The notes: generated from the letters alone by a model not told the origin. Positions 51,718-60,266 are shown, counted from the stretch's first letter. The stretch is DNA of 64,000 nt from Helicobacteraceae bacterium (GCA_900766555.1 CAAFVR010000008.1:62001-126000); one strand, 5' to 3'. Numbers and translations: made by a program.

Positions 51718-52377
51718 TTGAAAGCAAAGACAAAAGCAAAGAGTAAATTTCTCGCATTAGCAGCATCATTTTTTGGCATTTTTGGCATTGCAAATGCAGG
51801 TTTTTTTGTAGGCGCTGGCGGTGAAGTTAGCGGAGATAATCAAAATGCCGTAGATATTAGCACTTCTGGAATCGGACTTGGTCTTATTTTAGGTAATGAA
51901 TTTTTCGCCAATGATTATTTGGGCGCTAGAGCGTCGCTAAATTTTGGTTATGAAGGTTTTAAATCCAAAAATAAAGCTCAAAAAGGCGTTTTCAAAAAAT
52001 TTGATATAGGTAAACCAAGCGGAAATGGCTTTAATGCCGGCATCGCAGCGGATTTATTGGTCAATTTATATAATGACAAAACAAATTCTATAGGCATTTT
52101 TGGCGGCGCTGGCGTAAATTACAGCAGATTTACTTTAAAGCATCAAACATTAACAGAACAACAAGTCAAAAATTTGCGCATATCTTCTGTAAATTATGAC
52201 GCTAGAGTTGGGCTTAGTTTTCTCACAAATAAACATAGGATTGATTTATTTGTGAGCTCACCACTTTATGAAGATAAAAGAACGCTAGATCTAGATAGCA
52301 AGACAATTACAAGAGAGCGCGGAACACAAGATTACGAAACAGAAAAAATCGCGCTAAATTATTATTATCTTTTCTAA
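51718..52377 (+). CDS. Outer-membrane beta-barrel protein
   Basis: A 219-residue precursor with a TTG start, a basic N-terminus (KAKTKAKSKF) and a signal peptide that ends ANA before GFFVGAGGEVSG. The mature part alternates polar and hydrophobic residues in short strands and ends in YYYLF, the terminal aromatic signal for barrel insertion. It resembles the small Helicobacter outer-membrane family (eight-stranded OmpA-like). It overlaps the pdxJ start by one base (TAATG), an odd coupling of a porin-like gene with vitamin B6 synthesis. Confidence 0.8.
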   Translation: MKAKTKAKSKFLALAASFFGIFGIANAGFFVGAGGEVSGDNQNAVDISTSGIGLGLILGNEFFANDYLGARASLNFGYEGFKSKNKAQKGVFKKFDIGKPSGNGFNAGIAADLLVNLYNDKTNSIGIFGGAGVNYSRFTLKHQTLTEQQVKNLRISSVNYDARVGLSFLTNKHRIDLFVSSPLYEDKRTLDLDSKTITRERGTQDYETEKIALNYYYLF

Positions 52378-53156
52378 TGAGCGCAAGGCTTGGCGTAAAT
52401 ATCGATCATATAGCCACGTTGCGCGAGGCTAGGCGCATAAATGAGCCAGATCCGCTTGAAGCTGCTTTTATTGTAAAAAGTGCTGGCGCGCATCAAATCA
52501 CGCTCCATTTGCGCGAAGATAGGCGCCATATTTGCGACAGCGATTTAGAATCAATTATTACCCACTCAAAATTGCCAATCAATGTTGAATGCGCCGCGGA
52601 TGCAGAAATAACAAAAAAAATAGCCGCATTAAATCCGCATAAAATAACTTTAGTGCCAGAAAAACGCGAAGAAATAACAACAGAAGGCGGGCTGAATTTA
52701 GAATCAAGCAATTTACATCAGGCCATAGTTTTGTTTCAAAAAGAAAAAATCCCAATCTCGCTTTTTATTAATCCAAACGAAAAAGATGTGCAAAAAAGTG
52801 TTGAGCTTGGCGCAAATGAAGTTGAGCTGCACACGGGGCATTTTGCAAATATTTTTCTTATGTTACATAGCAATTTGGCCTCTCATAAAAATGCCATATC
52901 AGATCTAGCCCTGCCAAAGCATAAATTGCAGGATTTGCTGCATTGCGAAATTAACAGAATTAAAAGCTCAGCAAAATTTGCCAAAAGCCTGGGTCTTGTG
53001 GTTTCTGCTGGACATGGATTAAATGTGCAAAATCTGCCATTTTTAACTCATATTAATGAAATAGAGGAATTTAATATCGGGCACAGCATAATTTCTCGCG
53101 CGCTTTTTATTGGGCTCCATAGCGCGATTAAAGAAATTTTAGCTCTTTTGCAATAG
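52377..53156 (+). CDS. pdxJ: Pyridoxine 5'-phosphate synthase
   Basis: PdxJ condenses 1-deoxyxylulose 5-phosphate with the PdxA product. The N-terminus LGVNIDHIATLREAR is invariant; DPLEAAFIVKSAGAHQITLHLREDRRHI, HKITLVPEKREEITTEGG, NEVELHTGHFAN and VSAGHGLNVQN also match. The 259-residue length is normal. It starts on the last base of the outer-membrane gene's stop and is followed by pdxA after 11 bp. Confidence 0.97.
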   Translation: MSARLGVNIDHIATLREARRINEPDPLEAAFIVKSAGAHQITLHLREDRRHICDSDLESIITHSKLPINVECAADAEITKKIAALNPHKITLVPEKREEITTEGGLNLESSNLHQAIVLFQKEKIPISLFINPNEKDVQKSVELGANEVELHTGHFANIFLMLHSNLASHKNAISDLALPKHKLQDLLHCEINRIKSSAKFAKSLGLVVSAGHGLNVQNLPFLTHINEIEEFNIGHSIISRALFIGLHSAIKEILALLQ

Positions 53157-53167
53157 CGCGGATTTGG

Positions 53168-54139
53168 ATGGTGAGAGTTGCAATTAGTATTGGCGATATA
53201 AATGGCATCGGGCCTGAAATCGCATTAAGGGCCCATGATTTTATAACTAATATTTGTGAGCCAATATATTTTGCACATCATGAAATCTTGCTAAATGCTG
53301 CAGATATGCTAAAAATTAACATGCCAAAAAATATGATCTGCTCTAGATCCGATCCCAATTCTAAAATCACATTAATTTCACCTGGTGAGATTTCAAAAGA
53401 CAGCGGACTTTATAGTTTCAATAGCTTTAAAGTGGCCTGTCAAAGCGTGCTTGGGGGCGAATGTGATTTTGTAGCAACGTTACCAATTCATAAACTCGCT
53501 TGGGCTAAAGCTGGGATTAATTATGTTGGGCATACCGAAGCGTTAAATAGCATGTTTAATACAAAAAGCATAATGTTACTTGGCGCGCCAAATGACATTA
53601 TAGGAGAAGGAGAAAATGCGCTTTTTGTGGCTTTATTTACGCATCATATCGCGCTAAAAGATGTATCAAAACATATAATTTATGAGGATTTTTTAGAATT
53701 TTTACTCACACTTTGGAACAACACAAATCAATTTAATTTTGGAGAAATCGCAGTTCTTGGGCTAAATCCGCATGCAGGCGATGGCGGCCTTTTAGGCAAT
53801 GAAGAGCAAGTTATAAAAGAAGCGATAGAGCGCGCAAATGATACATTAAAAGGCTCAATTTTTAAGGGCCCATTTCCGCCAGATACAGCTTTTAGCCCCC
53901 ATATGCGCAAGAAATATAAGCTTTTTGTCGCGCCATATCATGATCTAGGGCTAGCTCCATTAAAGGCACTATATTTTTATGATGCCATTAATGTGACGCT
54001 TAATATCCCAATAATCCGCACTTCTGTAGATCATGGCGTAGGTTTTGATATCGCCTATCAAAATAAAGCGAATTTATTAAGCTACAAAAATGCTATCTCT
54101 TTTGGCTTAAAATGGCTTCAGATGCGAAATCAAAATTAG
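53168..54139 (+). CDS. pdxA: 4-hydroxythreonine-4-phosphate dehydrogenase
   Basis: PdxA oxidises 4-phosphohydroxythreonine for PdxJ, encoded just upstream. ISIGDINGIGPEIALRA, LPIHKLAWAKAGINYVGHTEAL, GLNPHAGDGGLLGNEE, PDTAFSPHMRKKYKLFVAPYHDLGLAPLKALYF and IRTSVDHGVGFDIAYQ include the metal-binding histidines. The 323-residue length is normal. Its last 47 bases overlap the convergent DUF354 gene. Confidence 0.96.
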   Translation: MVRVAISIGDINGIGPEIALRAHDFITNICEPIYFAHHEILLNAADMLKINMPKNMICSRSDPNSKITLISPGEISKDSGLYSFNSFKVACQSVLGGECDFVATLPIHKLAWAKAGINYVGHTEALNSMFNTKSIMLLGAPNDIIGEGENALFVALFTHHIALKDVSKHIIYEDFLEFLLTLWNNTNQFNFGEIAVLGLNPHAGDGGLLGNEEQVIKEAIERANDTLKGSIFKGPFPPDTAFSPHMRKKYKLFVAPYHDLGLAPLKALYFYDAINVTLNIPIIRTSVDHGVGFDIAYQNKANLLSYKNAISFGLKWLQMRNQN

Positions 54140-55208
54140 GCTTATAGATTTGCCTATTTTTAAAAAATATAGCTCTATTATCAGATCTGGCAGATCTAGC
54201 ATTTTTTAGCAAAATACTAGCCAAGTGCACTACATCATTTGTCGTTTTTGCATGATGCATCAAATTATTTTGCATCAAATGCACATCATGAAATAGCAGC
54301 AAAGAACGCACCGAAATAACGGGAATGCCAAGAAAAGCCGCCTCAAGATTCATAGTTCCGCCACCTCCAATTAGCAAATCTACAAAAGGATAAAACTCTC
54401 TTGGCAGCAGCTTTTCGCTCAAGATCCTAATATTTTTAAAGCTATTAAATTCCTCCAAAAGTGGCGCAATTTCATATCTTGGCATCAATATTATTTGATA
54501 ATCTTTTAACTCTTTTAGCGCATCATAAAAAAGCGAATATTTTTTACCAACATAATGCGCTTTGAATTCCTCTTCGCGCGCTAATATTATTGGACCATCC
54601 GGATCTAGGCCTAGCTTTTTGCAAAATTCCGCTCTTTTTTGATGATCTATTTTGTTATTAAAAATATCTTCGCCCAAATCCCAAAGCCATAGCGCAACAT
54701 CGATAAAATCTTGACAAATTACTTGACTCTCTTTTAATCCAAGATTTAAAAAAGCCTCTTTTGGCACCACAAATGGATGAAATATTATGTCACTAAGCCC
54801 TAGGCTTAGCCTTGCCACTTTTGTATAAAGGCTCTTGTCTAACGAATTTCCAGCAAGCGGCGTATCAGCAAAATGTATTATTTTTATGCCGCATCCAAAA
54901 GCGCATTGGGCCGCCTCAACGGAAGCGCCAGTTATTAGCAGATCTGGCAAAAATGTCTTTTTAAAAATGTTCAAAAATTCATTTTGACGATATAGCCTAG
55001 CCTTGAATTTATCTAAAATATTTGCGCCGCCATGTTTGCCTATATAAAATGCATCAATGCCCAAAAGTTCAAAAATACTTGCAAGCTCGCTATATGCGCT
55101 ATCTTGTCGCGAAGTTATCAATAATTCATTAGATTTTTTGAGCTCAGAAATTAGCGGGCTTAGAAAAAGGGCGTATTTTGGATCTGTGATATCAAGCCAG
55201 ATTTTCAA
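54093..55208 (-). CDS. DUF354-family protein
   Basis: The 371-residue protein starts MKIWLDITDPKYALFLSPLISEL, the DUF354 opening, and has a GT-B-like fold pattern: GKHGGANILDKFKARL, LLITGASVEAAQCAFG, LLIGGGGTMNLEAAFLGIPVISV. DUF354 proteins resemble UDP-GlcNAc 2-epimerases or MurG-like transferases, but no reaction is established. It is last in a three-gene unit with fbp and a small Cys-rich gene (ATGA overlap), and overlaps pdxA tail-to-tail. Confidence 0.8.
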   Translation of the reverse strand: MKIWLDITDPKYALFLSPLISELKKSNELLITSRQDSAYSELASIFELLGIDAFYIGKHGGANILDKFKARLYRQNEFLNIFKKTFLPDLLITGASVEAAQCAFGCGIKIIHFADTPLAGNSLDKSLYTKVARLSLGLSDIIFHPFVVPKEAFLNLGLKESQVICQDFIDVALWLWDLGEDIFNNKIDHQKRAEFCKKLGLDPDGPIILAREEEFKAHYVGKKYSLFYDALKELKDYQIILMPRYEIAPLLEEFNSFKNIRILSEKLLPREFYPFVDLLIGGGGTMNLEAAFLGIPVISVRSLLLFHDVHLMQNNLMHHAKTTNDVVHLASILLKNARSARSDNRAIFFKNRQIYKPNFDFASEAILSQKR

Positions 55209-55387
55209 AAATCAAATTCTCCGCCGCCGCCCTTGCTCATGCTGTTATAAACGGATTTGACATAATCTTTGCGCGTTTGGCAATCAAATATTTTTGAGCA
55301 ATCCATGCACGAATTTAGCCCTAAATTTATTTGGCAAGCCTTTAAAAGTTCAAGATTATTATTTAAATTTTGCTCAAAATCATTCAT
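55205..55387 (-). CDS. Small Cys-rich protein
   Basis: A 60-residue protein with ATGA overlaps on both sides, between fbp and the DUF354 gene. Cys18, Cys27, Cys30 and Cys36 (CMDCSKIFDC) could bind zinc or a cluster. The C-terminus is glycine-rich and ends EFDF. I recall a similar small gene beside fbp in H. pylori, so it is probably real and conserved. Function is unknown. Confidence 0.7.
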   Translation of the reverse strand: MNDFEQNLNNNLELLKACQINLGLNSCMDCSKIFDCQTRKDYVKSVYNSMSKGGGGEFDF

Positions 55388-56226
55388 ATTTTGCTGATCT
55401 CATATTCGCTACCAAAAAAGCATGGCGTTGTTTCGTGTAGATCTGATATGGGGAGCTCAAGCAGCCTTTTTTTGCCCTCGCCACCGCCATTTATGGCAAA
55501 ACCGCCGCATTGTTCATAAATAAAGGCAATTGGGAAAACTTCAAAAAGTTTTCGAAGCTTGCCAGAAGGCGCATTTTGCGTGGCCGGATAGCTGAAAATC
55601 CCGCCACCTTTTATTAAAATTTGATGCACATCAGCCACCATTGCGCCGCTATATCGCAGCTGATAGCCTTCTTCAAAAAGATTTCGCACAAATGCGGCAT
55701 GTTCTTTGCTCCAATTTTTTTGCGAGCCGCCGGTGGCTTGGATGCTACCTTTTTTGCCAATTTTTGGGCTTTCTTGTTTTTCCCAAATTTTATTTTTTGG
55801 ATTATAGATCTGATAATTTACGCTATTTTTTGTAGCACTTATAAATTCAAGTCGCGGCCCATAGATCACATAACATGCGCCTACAATTGAGTCGCTTTTG
55901 AAGCCGCCATTTTTGTGATAAATGCCAAAAATACTTCCGATGGCAAAGTTACTTTTAAGCACACTTGAGCCATCTAGCGGGTCATATGCGACTAAAAATT
56001 GCCCTAGATCCGAACTGATGGGCTCTTTTTTTTCTTCACTAAAAATTCCAGCCACGGATTTGTTCGCTAGCAGCTCTTTTTCTAAGAGATTATCCACTTT
56101 TACGTCAATTTCAAGTTGAGTATCGCCACTTTCATTTTGGCTTTCTAGATAATTTGTGTGCGCGCACTCTAGCATTTGCCTAATTTCAATTGCAGCTTGT
56201 TTTATGGTTGTAAAAATTTGCTCCAT
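55384..56226 (-). CDS. fbp: Fructose-1,6-bisphosphatase (class 1)
   Basis: The gluconeogenic phosphatase. The metal site is FLVAYDPLDGSSVLKSNFAIGSIFGIY, preceded by the conserved acid in GIFSEEKKEP. Substrate residues are in LRYSGAMVADVHQILIKGGGIFSYP and the C-terminal GKLRKLFEVFPIAFIYEQCGGFAINGG. The 280-residue length is shorter than E. coli Fbp (about 332) but usual for Helicobacter. It is divergent from rpe. Confidence 0.95.
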   Translation of the reverse strand: MEQIFTTIKQAAIEIRQMLECAHTNYLESQNESGDTQLEIDVKVDNLLEKELLANKSVAGIFSEEKKEPISSDLGQFLVAYDPLDGSSVLKSNFAIGSIFGIYHKNGGFKSDSIVGACYVIYGPRLEFISATKNSVNYQIYNPKNKIWEKQESPKIGKKGSIQATGGSQKNWSKEHAAFVRNLFEEGYQLRYSGAMVADVHQILIKGGGIFSYPATQNAPSGKLRKLFEVFPIAFIYEQCGGFAINGGGEGKKRLLELPISDLHETTPCFFGSEYEISKI

Positions 56227-56269
56227 GCAATTCCCTTTCGCCCTGAAGTCTTATATTATCAATTTTTGA

Positions 56270-56275
56270 TATGAT
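56270..56275 (+). promoter_or_regulatory. Putative extended -10 box for rpe
   Basis: TGATATGAT lies 17-22 bp before the rpe ATG, followed by AAAGG as ribosome site. Confidence 0.45.
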
Positions 56276-56291
56276 TTTTTAAAGGATTTAG

Positions 56292-56936
56292 ATGCTTGTT
56301 GCGCCAAGTTTGCTATCGGCTAATTTTTTGCATTTGCAACGCGAGATTTTGGAGCTCGAAAATGCCGGCGCGGACATGCTCCACATCGATGTGATGGATG
56401 GTGCTTTTGTGCCCAATCTCACCTTTGGACCCTGCGTTTTAGATCGGATTAGTGAGATTTCAAAGCTGCCCTTGGATGTGCATTTGATGGTGCAAGATAG
56501 TGCGTTTTTTATAGATTTATTTTTGCCATTAAGGCCGCTATTTTTAAGCATACATTTTGAGGGTAATGTTCATTTGCACAGATTAATTTATAAGATCAAA
56601 AATGCCGGATCTAAGGCTTCTGTGGTGCTAAATCCGCATACAGGTCCAACTGTTTTAAAATATCTTTTAAAAGATTTGGACATGGTGCTTTTAATGAGCG
56701 TAAATCCTGGTTTTAGTGCGCAAAAATTTATCCCAATCTATGACAAAATTACTCATCTAAAAGATTTGATAGAAACGCATAATCCAAAATGTTTAATACA
56801 AATTGATGGCGGCGTAAATGATAAAAATATAGCGGATCTAGCGCGCGCGGGCATTGATGTTTGCGTAGCTGGGAGCTATATTTTTAATAGTAACAATTAT
56901 AAAGATGCCATCGCATCGCTAAAAAATGCTCTGTAG
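56292..56936 (+). CDS. rpe: Ribulose-phosphate 3-epimerase
   Basis: Interconverts ribulose 5-phosphate and xylulose 5-phosphate. VAPSLLSANFLHLQREI, the metal-site LHIDVMDGAFVPNLTFGP, DVHLMV, LLMSVNPGFSAQKFIP and IQIDGGVNDKNI are all present. The 214-residue length is normal. It overlaps the next gene by 11 bases. Confidence 0.96.
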   Translation: MLVAPSLLSANFLHLQREILELENAGADMLHIDVMDGAFVPNLTFGPCVLDRISEISKLPLDVHLMVQDSAFFIDLFLPLRPLFLSIHFEGNVHLHRLIYKIKNAGSKASVVLNPHTGPTVLKYLLKDLDMVLLMSVNPGFSAQKFIPIYDKITHLKDLIETHNPKCLIQIDGGVNDKNIADLARAGIDVCVAGSYIFNSNNYKDAIASLKNAL

Positions 56937-57675
56937 CAATTCAGAGCGCATTTTAAAATCAAATAATATACCCTTGCCACAACATTTAGATGACATATTT
57001 GCACTAAAAAAAGCGGGCCTTTGGCTAAGCCAAAATAAAAATAAAAATAAAAGTGAAAATGAAAGTGAAATTGGCTTCTATCTAGATGTAGAAAAAAATT
57101 TAGATGAAGTTACCTTTTGTTTTGTAGATATTGAAAGTACAGATTCAAAGCCCGCAAATGGCAAGCTTTTGGAAATTGGCGCAATCAAATACAAGCTTGG
57201 CTCTGGAGAATTGGGTAAATTTCATACATTAATACATAATGAGGCGATTCCAAAGGTCATATCGGATCTAACGGGCATAAAGCCTGATATGCTAGTTGGC
57301 GCGCCAAGCGAGCGCGAGGGGCTTTTGGCATTTCGCGAATTTTTGGGAGATAGCGTTTTTGTAGCGCATAATGTGAATTTTGACTATGGCTTTTTGAGCA
57401 GTAAGCTTAGGAGTTATGATTTTATGCCGCTTTTGAACCCGCGACTTTGCACTCAGATCTGTTCTAGGGCGCAAATATTGAGCAAAAAGCATTCACTAGG
57501 ATTTTTGAATGTTTTTTTGGGACTTAATTTTACAAATCTACATCGTGCTCATATGGATGCAAAATGCGCTTTAAGAGTGTTTGAAATCGCGGCAATACCG
57601 GTGATGTTGCAAGATGTGGCAACTTTTAAGGAATTTGCAACTAAAATTCAGAAAAAGGATTATTATGGATATTAA
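56926..57675 (+). CDS. DnaQ-type 3'-5' exonuclease
   Basis: A DEDDh exonuclease with Asp68 and Glu70 in FVDIEST, a middle acid in VAHNVNFDYGFL and His/Asp in HRAHMDAKCALR. These proofread as DNA polymerase III epsilon or act in repair. The first 65 residues are an extension with NKNKNKSENESE, encoded by an AAAAT-rich simple repeat near 57031-57070 that may vary between strains. In H. pylori a gene of this type follows rpe and is annotated as dnaQ. It overlaps the DUF442 gene by 11 bases. Confidence 0.88.
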   Translation: MLCSNSERILKSNNIPLPQHLDDIFALKKAGLWLSQNKNKNKSENESEIGFYLDVEKNLDEVTFCFVDIESTDSKPANGKLLEIGAIKYKLGSGELGKFHTLIHNEAIPKVISDLTGIKPDMLVGAPSEREGLLAFREFLGDSVFVAHNVNFDYGFLSSKLRSYDFMPLLNPRLCTQICSRAQILSKKHSLGFLNVFLGLNFTNLHRAHMDAKCALRVFEIAAIPVMLQDVATFKEFATKIQKKDYYGY

Positions 57676-58072
57676 ACAACTTGATTCAAATCTAAGCGTG
57701 GGCGAGCAAATCACTCCAAATGAGCTTAAAAAGCTAAAAGATCTAGGCTATAGCGTGATTATAAATAATCGCCCAGATGGAGAGGAAGATGATCAACCAA
57801 AATGTGCGGATCTAAAGCAGGCTGCAAAAGATTTGGGGCTTACATATCATCATTTGCCGCTTGTAAGCGGAGCTGGAATATCAAAAGAGCTTGTAGAATC
57901 GATGAAAAATGCAATAAAAGATGACAAAAAGACTTTTTGTTTTTGCAGAAGCGGCACTAGAAGCACGATGCTTTGGGCGCTTAGTCAACGCGGCAAAAAA
58001 AGCGCAGATGAGATAATAAATTCTGCTAAAAATGCCGGATATGATATTTCGCATTTAAAAGAAGCTTTGTAG
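57665..58072 (+). CDS. DUF442 / TIGR01244-like phosphatase-fold protein
   Basis: The 135-residue protein MDIKQLDSNLSVGEQIT, then SVIINNRPDGE and FCRSGTRSTML, matches the Blh/TIGR01244 group, which has a dual-specificity-phosphatase fold and often accompanies sulphide or sulphur metabolism genes. Cys94 is the likely nucleophile in CRSGTRS. The ATG at 57665 is preferred over a start at 57614, because the earlier one lies deep in the exonuclease gene. A G9 tract follows 12 bases after the stop. Confidence 0.85.
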   Translation: MDIKQLDSNLSVGEQITPNELKKLKDLGYSVIINNRPDGEEDDQPKCADLKQAAKDLGLTYHHLPLVSGAGISKELVESMKNAIKDDKKTFCFCRSGTRSTMLWALSQRGKKSADEIINSAKNAGYDISHLKEAL

Positions 58073-58084
58073 TTTTGTAGATGT

Positions 58085-58093
58085 GGGGGGGGG
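58085..58093. repeat. Homopolymeric G(9) tract in a spacer
   Basis: Nine G in the 214-bp spacer between the DUF442 and tsf stops. An ATG at 58081 opens directly onto it and gives only a 22-codon frame to 58149. No recognisable gene uses it at present; it may be left from a lost phase-variable gene. Confidence 0.8.
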
Positions 58094-58216
58094 CTTTTAA
58101 ATTTTTAAATCAGATCGGATCTATCATCTTAGATTACAAAAGTACAATATGAGAAGAGTGCGTGATTGTATTTGTAAAGCGCAAGGGCCTCTCATCACTC
58201 ACTCGCCTACCTACCA

Positions 58217-58242
58217 GGGGAGATAGGGGAGATAGGGAGATG
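58217..58242. repeat. Short tandem repeat GGGGAGATA
   Basis: GGGGAGATA at 58217-58225 and again at 58226-58234, followed by a third degenerate unit. It lies in the same odd spacer as the G9 tract. Confidence 0.75.
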
Positions 58243-58286
58243 TGAGCAATGCCTGCGAGTTCGTGGGCTGCTAAGACAGGTGGGTC

Positions 58287-59369
58287 TTATTTTATTTGAG
58301 CGGCGACTTCGCTTGCGAAATCTTCGTCCTTTTTTTCGATACCTTCGCCTAGTTCAAATCTTATGTAATCTAGGATTTCGATATTGTCATTTAATTCTTC
58401 GCTTTGATTTTTTAGCACATCAGCTATCGTTTTTTTATCATCCATTACATAAAATTGCCCAAGCAACGTTAAACGGCTGTCCAAAATAGTGTTATCAGCT
58501 AAGAAACGATCAATTTGTCCTGGCAGGATTTTGTCCCAGATCGCTTCTGGCTTTTTTTGCTCGCGCAGGATTTGTTTTAATTCTTCTTCTTTTTTGGCTA
58601 GCACTTCATCTGTTATTTCGGCGCGACTTACGTATTCTGGGATAACTACTTTTGGTTTGCCAAGTCTTGCATTTTCTTCATTTTGTTTTTCTAACTCGCC
58701 CTTTAGTGCAGCTTTTTCAGCGGCGATAAATTCAGGCGAAAAGCCCTTATGGCAAATATAAACTGGCTTCATAGCTGCAGCATGCATACATAGATTTCTA
58801 ACTAGCGTTGCTATTTTTTCTTTATTTTGCTCATTTTTAAAACGCGCCAATATCAAAACACCAACTTTATTATTTGAATGGATATAACCATTTAGGATTT
58901 TTTGGCTTGGTGGATTGCAGCTACAAGCGGAAGTATCTAGGCGCTTTATTTTTCGTATTTTGATATTTTCGCCAATTTTTGAGATTTGCTCATGTAAGAA
59001 ATCTTGAAATTTTGCTCCATCTATTTGCGCGGAATCTAGCTGTTCTGGATCTTTGATATTGTTTGTAAAGACTAGATCTGTAGTTTTTTGTACCAAATTT
59101 TTAAAGAGGTCATTTTTGGCCGCAAAGTCTGTTTCGCTATTTATTTCAAGTAGCACGCCGCTTGATAGATCCGGAGATAATTTCATGGATATTACGCCCT
59201 CAGCGGCTATTCTGTCGGCTTTTTTGGCCGCTTTGCTAAGGCCTTTTTCGCGCAGAAAAGATACAGCTTTATCAATATCGCCATTGCATTCTACGAGTGC
59301 ATTTTTGCAATCCATCATGCCAGCATCTGTCATTTCGCGCAGTTGTTTTACAAGTTGTGCTGATATCAT
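58287..59369 (-). CDS. tsf: Elongation factor Ts
   Basis: EF-Ts recharges EF-Tu with GTP. The N-terminal UBA-like segment LVKQLREMTDAGMMDCKNALVE and RAAEGVI-like DRIAAEGVISM are conserved, as is LLEINSETDFAAKND. The 360-residue length is in the long Helicobacter range. It overlaps the rpsB stop by four bases, the universal rpsB-tsf order. No clear terminator stem follows it in the spacer. Confidence 0.97.
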   Translation of the reverse strand: MISAQLVKQLREMTDAGMMDCKNALVECNGDIDKAVSFLREKGLSKAAKKADRIAAEGVISMKLSPDLSSGVLLEINSETDFAAKNDLFKNLVQKTTDLVFTNNIKDPEQLDSAQIDGAKFQDFLHEQISKIGENIKIRKIKRLDTSACSCNPPSQKILNGYIHSNNKVGVLILARFKNEQNKEKIATLVRNLCMHAAAMKPVYICHKGFSPEFIAAEKAALKGELEKQNEENARLGKPKVVIPEYVSRAEITDEVLAKKEEELKQILREQKKPEAIWDKILPGQIDRFLADNTILDSRLTLLGQFYVMDDKKTIADVLKNQSEELNDNIEILDYIRFELGEGIEKKDEDFASEVAAQIK

Positions 59370-60160
59370 ATTTCGCCTTTACTTTGGCTAAGTTCAGCTA
59401 TTAGCTCTTTTTGTTCTTGTTCTGATATTGGAGCCTCAGGAGTGGTTTCAATATCAGTTGGCGCGGGTTCTTCTGGAGCTTCGATCATTGTGCGACCTTC
59501 TGTTATGGCCTCGCTAATTTCTTTGCAAAATAGCTGGATTGAGCGGATGGCATCATCATTTCCAGGAATTGGATAATCAACTAGATCTGGATCGCAATTT
59601 GTATCAAGCGGAGCCACGATTGGGATACCTAGCTTTTTGGCTTCATAAAGGGCTATTTTTTCTTTTACAACATCAATTACAAAGATCATATCAGGAGCTT
59701 TTTTAAGATGACGCACGCCCTCTAGATATTTTTTAAGCTTCTCTTTTTTGCGTAAAATCATGAGGCGCTCTTTTTTAGTTAGCATCTCAATTTGGCCATT
59801 TTGCTCCATTTCTTCTATTATTTCAAGCTTGCGCACAGATTTTTTGATGGTGCTAAAATTTGTTAGCATCCCACCTAACCAGCGATAGCTCACATATGGA
59901 ACATTAATTTTTTGCGCATATTCTTTTAGCGTTTCTGAGGCCTGCTTTTTGGTGCCTACAAACATAATTATTTTGCCCTCAGCGGCCGCGTCGCGCACGA
60001 TGTTATATGTGTAGCGAAAATAACGAAGCGTTTTTTGCAGATCTATAATATGTATATTTTTCCTAACGCCAAAGATAAATTTTTTCATCTTTGGGTTCCA
60101 TCTACGAGTTTGGTGTCCAAAATGCACGCCGCATTCGAGCAAATCTTTCATTGTTACCAT
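59366..60160 (-). CDS. rpsB: Ribosomal protein S2
   Basis: S2 opens with MVTMKDLLECGVHFGHQTRRWNPKMKKFIF, and VGTKKQASETLKEYA, SYRWLGGMLTNFSTIKKS and IPIVAPLDTNCDPDLVDYPIPGNDDAIRSIQL are characteristic. The start at 60160 is preferred to 60217 because AAGGAGA lies just before it and S2 proteins begin here. The 264-residue length is normal; the last 40 residues are acidic and Pro/Glu-rich. Confidence 0.97.
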   Translation of the reverse strand: MVTMKDLLECGVHFGHQTRRWNPKMKKFIFGVRKNIHIIDLQKTLRYFRYTYNIVRDAAAEGKIIMFVGTKKQASETLKEYAQKINVPYVSYRWLGGMLTNFSTIKKSVRKLEIIEEMEQNGQIEMLTKKERLMILRKKEKLKKYLEGVRHLKKAPDMIFVIDVVKEKIALYEAKKLGIPIVAPLDTNCDPDLVDYPIPGNDDAIRSIQLFCKEISEAITEGRTMIEAPEEPAPTDIETTPEAPISEQEQKELIAELSQSKGEI

Positions 60161-60192
60161 AATTTCTCCTTGGTTTGCCTCCGCATCAAGCG

Positions 60193-60207
60193 CTAGATCG
60201 GATCTAG
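60193..60207. repeat. Overlapping inverted pair of the AGATCCG-type motif in the rpsB leader
   Basis: CTAGATCGGATCTAG lies about 33 bp upstream of the rpsB ATG, between its promoter and ribosome site, so it would form a hairpin in the leader RNA. It is a non-coding copy of the motif. Confidence 0.75.
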
Positions 60208-60260
60208 TAGATCCCAAGCGACCAGAAAGTTGATGCGTGTGAATTTAAAATAAAGCGTTG

Positions 60261-60266
60261 ATTATA
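60261..60266 (-). promoter_or_regulatory. Putative extended -10 box for rpsB-tsf
   Basis: The minus strand reads TGATATAAT, an extended -10 box about 100 bp upstream of rpsB. It implies a leader of about 90 nt, long enough for S2-type feedback control; that use is inference. Confidence 0.55.

Noticed and set aside
60161..60217. Nineteen extra residues at the start of rpsB
   Set aside because: The strong ribosome site AAGGAGA lies just before 60160, where S2 proteins begin; the upstream part is leader with a heptamer palindrome.
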